This document shows, in pieces, positions 5,778 through 9,984 of a DNA stretch of 9,984 nucleotides. The position numbers and the translations under genes were made by a program. Position 1 is the first letter of the stretch. The number at the start of each line of letters is the position of its first letter. The stretch covers positions 1 to 9,984 of the forward strand of contig JAEOSP010000722.1 of NCBI GenBank assembly GCA_016840305.1, in the 5' to 3' direction. The stretch is from Candidatus Hodarchaeota archaeon (lineage in GTDB: Archaea > Asgardarchaeota > Heimdallarchaeia > Hodarchaeales > Hodarchaeaceae). Below the pieces are notes generated by a model that saw only the letters and a program-made list of their open reading frames with translations, had not been told where the DNA came from and made no database searches.

Positions 5778-7364
5778 ATGGAACTAGTCCTAGAAATGAT
5801 TGATATTTGTAAAACTTTTTATGGAGATGGTCTAGAGCTTCGAGCAAACGATCACGTAAATTTTACTCTTAAAAAAGGGGAAATTCATGCCCTGCTAGGA
5901 GAAAATGGAGCTGGGAAGTCAACACTCGTAAATTGTTTATTCAGGAAACCCGATAGTGGAACTATTCTGTTGAGAGGAGAAAAGGTAGATCTTAGTAATC
6001 CAGTTACTGCTCTTAAATATGGATTAGCTATAGCACGTCAAGATTTATCGAAAAGTCTGATAGAGAGACATAGTGTAGCTGAAAATATCTTGAGTGTTTC
6101 AGAGGGTTTTTTCTTATCACTTGGAACAGTAGAACTCAAAATTCGAGAAGCCTTAAAAAAATTTGATCTAGGAGATCTAGATCCTAAAAAAAAGGTATGG
6201 AAGCTTTCTGGTGGAGAAAAACAAAGAATAGAGATCTTGAAAGCTCTCCTTACTGATCCTGAAATATTAATTCTCGATGAACCTTCCAGTATGCTGACTC
6301 CTATTGAAATAGACAACTTATTTAGACTACTAAACGAGCTCAAGGCACAAGGTAAAAGTATTGTAGTAATAACGCATCATTTAGAAGAAGCTATAAACCA
6401 TAGTGATCGAATAACCATTTTAAGACAAGGAAAAGTTGTTGAGACACTAGATACGAAAAAAGAGAACCAAAAATGGGCTTCTCATAACGAAACGATTCGA
6501 CATCTAGCAAAGCTTATGGTTGGAAAAGAAATCCTCTATGAATTAGACCGAAAAAAACTCGAACCTGGAAAAATAGCAGCAGAAATCATTAATCTTCATG
6601 CAAGTAATGACATGGGGGATCGAGTAGTTAATGGAATTAGTCTTACTTTACAAGAAAATCAAATATTAGGAATAGCAGGCATTTCTGGCAATGGACAAAG
6701 GGAATTAGTAGAAGCATTCTTACACTGGCGCAAGGCTGAGTCTAGTCAAATTTTAATTCATTCTGTGGACTCAAACGGTGAACCCATAATTATAGATGTG
6801 ACCAATAAATCTATTAAGTCTATTAGAGATTTAGGAATAGCTTATATTCCCGAAGATCGTCGTAAAGCGTTAATTCCAGAATTGTCGATAAGAGAAAACC
6901 TCATGCTAAACTCTTACAGAGATTCAAATGGTTTTTTTATTGATGAAGAGTTTATTACCAAAAAAACGAATAAGTTAATGGACCTTTTTAGTATAAAGGC
7001 CCCTAATGCTCTAGCATCTGTACAAAGTTTGTCTGGTGGTAACAAACAGAAGGTAGTTGTAGCACGTGAAACGACACTAGTTCCACCTACTGGACAAAAT
7101 CTAATATTAATAGCTGAGAATCCAACTTATGGACTCGATGTAGCTACAACTCAATTTGTACGTGAGGAACTATTGCGATTAAGAGAGGAGGGGAGTGCAA
7201 TTATGTTAATATCGAGCGATTTAACTGAAATCATGTCCCTTTGTGATATTGTTGCTGTTATTTACAAAGGTACAATAATCGGAAGTTTACATGCTCATAA
7301 GGCTACGAGAGAAAAAATTGGACTTATGATGGGAGGAACTGCAATTGAGGAGGCAATGAAATGA
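5778..7364 (+). CDS. ABC transporter ATP-binding protein, two fused nucleotide-binding domains (YufO/NupO type)
   Basis: A 528-residue cytoplasmic ATPase with two domains in one chain, as in nucleoside and ribose importers. Domain 1 is complete: Walker A GENGAGKST (41-49), Q-loop Q88, signature LSGGEKQR (143-150), Walker B ILILDEP (163-169), H-loop H200. Domain 2 has a degenerate Walker A, GISGNGQRE (301-309) with Q in place of Lys, and Walker B LILIAENPTYGLD (442-454) without the usual Asp-Glu pair, but a good signature LSGGNKQK (418-425). Thus only the site made by domain 1 Walker A and domain 2 signature should hydrolyse ATP, the norm for this family. It energises import of the ligand delivered by the lipoprotein. 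Its stop overlaps the start of permease 1 (ATGA). Confidence 0.93.
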   Translation: MELVLEMIDICKTFYGDGLELRANDHVNFTLKKGEIHALLGENGAGKSTLVNCLFRKPDSGTILLRGEKVDLSNPVTALKYGLAIARQDLSKSLIERHSVAENILSVSEGFFLSLGTVELKIREALKKFDLGDLDPKKKVWKLSGGEKQRIEILKALLTDPEILILDEPSSMLTPIEIDNLFRLLNELKAQGKSIVVITHHLEEAINHSDRITILRQGKVVETLDTKKENQKWASHNETIRHLAKLMVGKEILYELDRKKLEPGKIAAEIINLHASNDMGDRVVNGISLTLQENQILGIAGISGNGQRELVEAFLHWRKAESSQILIHSVDSNGEPIIIDVTNKSIKSIRDLGIAYIPEDRRKALIPELSIRENLMLNSYRDSNGFFIDEEFITKKTNKLMDLFSIKAPNALASVQSLSGGNKQKVVVARETTLVPPTGQNLILIAENPTYGLDVATTQFVREELLRLREEGSAIMLISSDLTEIMSLCDIVAVIYKGTIIGSLHAHKATREKIGLMMGGTAIEEAMK

Positions 7365-8497
7365 AGATTTTTACTTATGATTTCTATTTTCAGAAGAAAA
7401 TAACAACGACCTCAGGTTTAAATGCTTTCTTAGTACGGATTCTGTTTGTTGTGATGGGATTTGTCGTTGTTGGATTGATTTTTCTTCTTAATGGAAAAGA
7501 TCCTCTTGCACTCTTCTTGACATCGGAAAGATCTATGCTCCGAATAATCTTGATTTTACTTCCCAACGCCTTTGTTTCATTCATTCCATTATTGTGTATA
7601 GCTGTAGGATTAGCAATCCCCTTCAAGGCCCGAATTGATAATATAGGTGCCGAAGGACAATTTATAATTGGTATGCTAGCAGCTTACTGGGTTGCTTTTG
7701 AATTTCCTGATATACCTTCATTTATTCTTATCCCGATCATGTTCATTGCTGGCTTCATTGCTGGGGCTATATGGGCCCTGCCTGTTGTCTTTTTCAGGGC
7801 TAAAGGTGGATTTCAAGGCGCTGATGTAGTTGTAAGTTTCTTAATGGTATTCCCTGCACTTTATTTAATGGAGTTTCTTGTTTCAGGGCAATGGAAAGAC
7901 CCTTTAACTGGATTTGCCCTATCGGAACAGCTTCCTTTGAATGCTAGAATACCAACATTGGACTTTGGATTCTATGTGCCAATTCTTGATACAACATGGA
8001 ATTTCTCTCCAGTTTCAATTGCTATCTTTTTTGTACTCCTAATCAGTATTTTAACATACTATTTCCTGTTCAGAACTGTAAATGGTATTCCAAAAATGAA
8101 ATTTGCATATGAGGTTAATGTTACGGGAAAAAATCCTTTAGCTGGTCGTCTTGCAGGCATTAGCTTCTTTAAAGTGATATTGATAAGTATGATTATTTCA
8201 GGAGGTCTTGCTGGGCTGGCTGGGGTTACTCATATCGCAGGTAGTCAACACAGACTAACGGTTTATTCCTCTGGTTATGGATTCACGGCAATAGCTGTCG
8301 CTTACCTTGGGGGTCTTAATCCTCTTGGGATTATTTTTAGTGCACTTTTCTTTGCAGCCATATTTGTTGGTGGGATAGCAATAAATCTTACAGGTCTTCC
8401 TGTAAGTACATTAGATATGTTTACTGGAATAATTTTACTGTCTGTTCTTTTATCTGAGTTTTTTTTCCGATTTAAAATTGATGTGAGGCGTGCTTAA
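7361..8497 (+). CDS. ABC transporter permease, BPD_transp_2 family (YufP/NupP type)
   Basis: A 378-residue membrane protein with about nine or ten hydrophobic helices. It is the longer of the two permeases of a BMP-type importer. Family marks are the cytoplasmic coupling segment NIGAEGQFIIGMLAA (about 93-107), GGLAGLAGVTHIAG, and YGFTAIAVAYLGGLNPLGII near the C-terminus. A long extracytoplasmic loop lies between the middle helices. ATG 7361 overlaps the ATPase stop, and GAGGAGG (7347-7353) is 7 bases upstream, so translation is coupled. It forms the pore with permease 2. Order and length match the nucleoside importers of Bacillus (YufP) and Streptococcus (NupB). Substrate specificity cannot be read from the permease. 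Confidence 0.92.
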   Translation: MKIFTYDFYFQKKITTTSGLNAFLVRILFVVMGFVVVGLIFLLNGKDPLALFLTSERSMLRIILILLPNAFVSFIPLLCIAVGLAIPFKARIDNIGAEGQFIIGMLAAYWVAFEFPDIPSFILIPIMFIAGFIAGAIWALPVVFFRAKGGFQGADVVVSFLMVFPALYLMEFLVSGQWKDPLTGFALSEQLPLNARIPTLDFGFYVPILDTTWNFSPVSIAIFFVLLISILTYYFLFRTVNGIPKMKFAYEVNVTGKNPLAGRLAGISFFKVILISMIISGGLAGLAGVTHIAGSQHRLTVYSSGYGFTAIAVAYLGGLNPLGIIFSALFFAAIFVGGIAINLTGLPVSTLDMFTGIILLSVLLSEFFFRFKIDVRRA

Positions 8498-8499
8498 CA

Positions 8500-9450
8500 A
8501 TGGTTGACTTATTTAGTCCTGTATTATGGCATAGTATTGTTGCAGCAGCAACATTTTTCGTTTTTCCAACCATAGGAGAAATTTATTCTGAAAGATCTGG
8601 AATTTTGAACTTGGGAATAGAAGGAATGATTATTGCTAGTGCTGCAGGTTCCTATGCTTTTGCCTTTCAATCCAATAATATTCTATATGGTATCATTTTT
8701 GGAATGCTAATCGGAGGAGTATTATCATTAATTCATGCTGTTCTAACCATAACATTCAATCGGAATCAAGTAGTTTCTGGAATTGGATTAACAATACTAG
8801 GAACAGGTCTTAGCGGTCTTTTGGGTAATTCTGTTGTTGGAAAAGCCCTAACAGCTTTACAACCATTTCCAATCCCAATTTTAAGTGATATTCCCTTCTT
8901 CGGTTTAGCTTTCTTTAACCAAAATATCATTGTTTATCTTTCTTACCTAGTACCTCCAATTTTATGGTTTATCCTCTATAAAACACGTTTGGGTATTCTG
9001 ATAAGATCAGTTGGGGAAAATCCTTCTGCTGCACGCAACCAAGGCGTCAATGTTGTTTTAATAAGATATCTTAGCGTTACTTTTGGGGGTATGATGGCTG
9101 GACTTGGTGGGGCATATCTATCATTAGGTTGGCTGAATTTTTGGGCTGATGGGATGACTCAAGCAAGAGGCTGGATTGTGATAGCTTTAGTTGTAGTGGC
9201 TTTATGGAATCCCTTGGGAGCATTTATTGGATCATACCTATTTGGGATGTTTGATGTAATGCAATTTTCCTTTCAACACGAAGTTATTCCCATTATTTTT
9301 CCCAATGGAATCCCTCCATCTGTGTTAAAGATGTTACCACCAGTTTCAACCATTCTATTCCTTGCTATTTGGGGAACTATCCTATCCTTACAAGCAGTAA
9401 AAAGTATCGTTGGCGCGCCTACCGCTTTAGCTGTTCCATTTGAAGAATAA
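8500..9450 (+). CDS. ABC transporter permease, BPD_transp_2 family (YufQ/NupQ type)
   Basis: A 316-residue membrane protein, the shorter second permease. The highly conserved N-terminal block GEIYSERSGILNLGIEGMI (about 26-44) is diagnostic of this subfamily, followed by about eight hydrophobic helices, the FNRNQVVSGIGLTILGTGLSGL stretch (recognised in parts), and the coupling segment SVGENPSAARNQGVN. The start codon comes 2 bases after the stop of permease 1, with GTGAGG (8483-8488) upstream. It pairs with permease 1 to form the channel. No domain is missing and no frame break is seen, so the importer should be functional. Confidence 0.92.
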   Translation: MVDLFSPVLWHSIVAAATFFVFPTIGEIYSERSGILNLGIEGMIIASAAGSYAFAFQSNNILYGIIFGMLIGGVLSLIHAVLTITFNRNQVVSGIGLTILGTGLSGLLGNSVVGKALTALQPFPIPILSDIPFFGLAFFNQNIIVYLSYLVPPILWFILYKTRLGILIRSVGENPSAARNQGVNVVLIRYLSVTFGGMMAGLGGAYLSLGWLNFWADGMTQARGWIVIALVVVALWNPLGAFIGSYLFGMFDVMQFSFQHEVIPIIFPNGIPPSVLKMLPPVSTILFLAIWGTILSLQAVKSIVGAPTALAVPFEE

Positions 9451-9472
9451 CATTCTTCATTCACCCTTTTTT
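9441..9472 (+). terminator. Hairpin and T-run at the end of the transporter operon
   Basis: TGAAGAAT and ATTCTTCA make a perfect 8-base stem with loop AAC (9441-9459), including the stop of permease 2, followed by six T (9467-9472). It separates the operon from the convergent gene, which ends at 9481. Confidence 0.5.
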
Positions 9473-9480
9473 GTAATTTG

Positions 9481-9909
9481 TCATTTCTTCAAACGAACAT
9501 AAAATAAATATTCATCTTTCCCTTTTACAAGTTCCAATTCTTGATCTTTATCTAGATTCAATTCTTCTAGTAATTCAGATGGAACTTGTAGGGAATTTCC
9601 ACTTAATCTGGAAATTATTTTATCTGTAAATTTAAAGGAGGGAGCTGGTACACCTCGAATTCTACTTCTAATCTGCTCTTGGACTTTTACAGTACCTTGG
9701 ACAGCTTTAGCTAGTTTACGATCGAGTTCTTTCACGTCCTCAAATCCAACATACTCTGCAAATTCTTTTCGTGTTATCTGCTCCAATCCACTCTTAAATG
9801 AATTCCAATGTTCCAAAGGTAATCTATGAACAGTACTCCCTCGAAGATTAAGATTAACAACAGAGTCCTTTACTTCCTTCTGAAATTCTTTCGAACTAAG
9901 ATCATTCAC
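9481..9909 (-). CDS. Protein with C-terminal AbrB-like domain, otherwise unknown
   Basis: A 142-residue protein. The last ~40 residues, from SGNSLQVPSELLEELNLD to the final LKK, resemble the SpoVT/AbrB (swapped-hairpin) half of archaeal regulators and MazE-type antitoxins, with the typical NSLxVPxELLxxLxLxxxxELEL spacing. The first ~100 residues are unrecognised. They are mostly helical-looking and charged (KEFAEYVGFEDVKELDRKLA) and precede a short Pro-containing linker (RGVPAPSFKF). AbrB domains are more often N-terminal, so this order is less usual. The start is GTG 9909 with AGAGGT six bases upstream; no ATG is available in frame. Possible roles are a DNA-binding regulator or an antitoxin, though no toxin gene lies on the downstream side within the window. 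It converges with the transporter operon. Confidence 0.65.
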   Translation of the reverse strand: MNDLSSKEFQKEVKDSVVNLNLRGSTVHRLPLEHWNSFKSGLEQITRKEFAEYVGFEDVKELDRKLAKAVQGTVKVQEQIRSRIRGVPAPSFKFTDKIISRLSGNSLQVPSELLEELNLDKDQELELVKGKDEYLFYVRLKK

Positions 9910-9984
9910 GGTTCTACCTCTTATAACCCCCCTTTTCTTTTTAATCGTTTTTTTAACATCATGTAAGTTTAAATGGAAAATAAA

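Noticed and set aside
6038..6343. Minus-strand ORF of 101 codons inside the ATPase gene
   Set aside because: It is antisense to the conserved signature and Walker B region of a certain gene, with Ser-rich shadow composition.
1..9984. CRISPR array, insertion sequence, tRNA or rRNA gene
   Set aside because: No regularly spaced repeats, transposase motifs with terminal repeats, or tRNA/rRNA-like folds were seen on reading both strands.

Overview
The window looks archaeal, AT-rich (about one third G+C) and probably from an Asgard-type (Promethearchaeota) or other archaeal metagenome lineage. The grounds are A/T-rich TATA boxes about 25-35 bases upstream of starts (964-971, 4458-4465, 4276-4283 on the minus strand), a mixture of short-leader starts and GGTG/GAGG ribosome sites, ATG and GTG starts, and the protein families present. 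The lineage is an inference; no rRNA or tRNA gene was seen that could settle it.

Left part (1-3200). The first ~990 bases carry no intact gene. They do hold several stretches that read like protein but are broken by stops or frame changes: an open frame running in from the left edge (1-165), a broken minus-strand frame at 247-494, and a minus-strand frame at 552-977 whose only interruptions are three TAG codons. A six-helix membrane protein gene (1004-1669) overlaps by 8 bases a winged-helix regulator gene (1662-2012). A broken plus-strand reading frame (2037-2363) follows, interrupted by TGATGA. Then comes a ribbon-helix-helix antitoxin / PIN-domain toxin pair (2514-2777, 2787-3197), with tandem GTATAC boxes against its probable TATA box.

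Middle (3198-4500). A convergent 311-aa GNAT-type acetyltransferase gene on the minus strand has a poorly conserved acetyl-CoA loop. It is divergent from the transporter operon across 259 bases that contain two inverted repeats (4271-4289 and 4331-4350).

Right part (4501-9450). A complete BMP-family ABC importer follows: substrate-binding lipoprotein, a fused double ATPase, and two permeases of the BPD_transp_2 family. Order and family are those of the nucleoside importers YufNOPQ/NupNOPQ and BmpA-NupABC. The binding protein resembles the branch that includes an adenine-bound Brucella structure, so a purine nucleobase or nucleoside is the best guess for substrate. A hairpin followed by 12 T separates the binding-protein gene from the ATPase gene and could make the binding protein more abundant. 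ATPase, permease 1 and permease 2 are tightly coupled (4-base overlap, then a 2-base gap). A hairpin plus T-run ends the operon. The last gene (9481-9909, minus) encodes a 142-aa protein with a C-terminal AbrB-like segment.

I see no clearly new system. The points most worth a second look are the all-TAG-interrupted minus frame, the altered acetyl-CoA loop in the GNAT protein, the regulatory repeats, and the intra-operon terminator.
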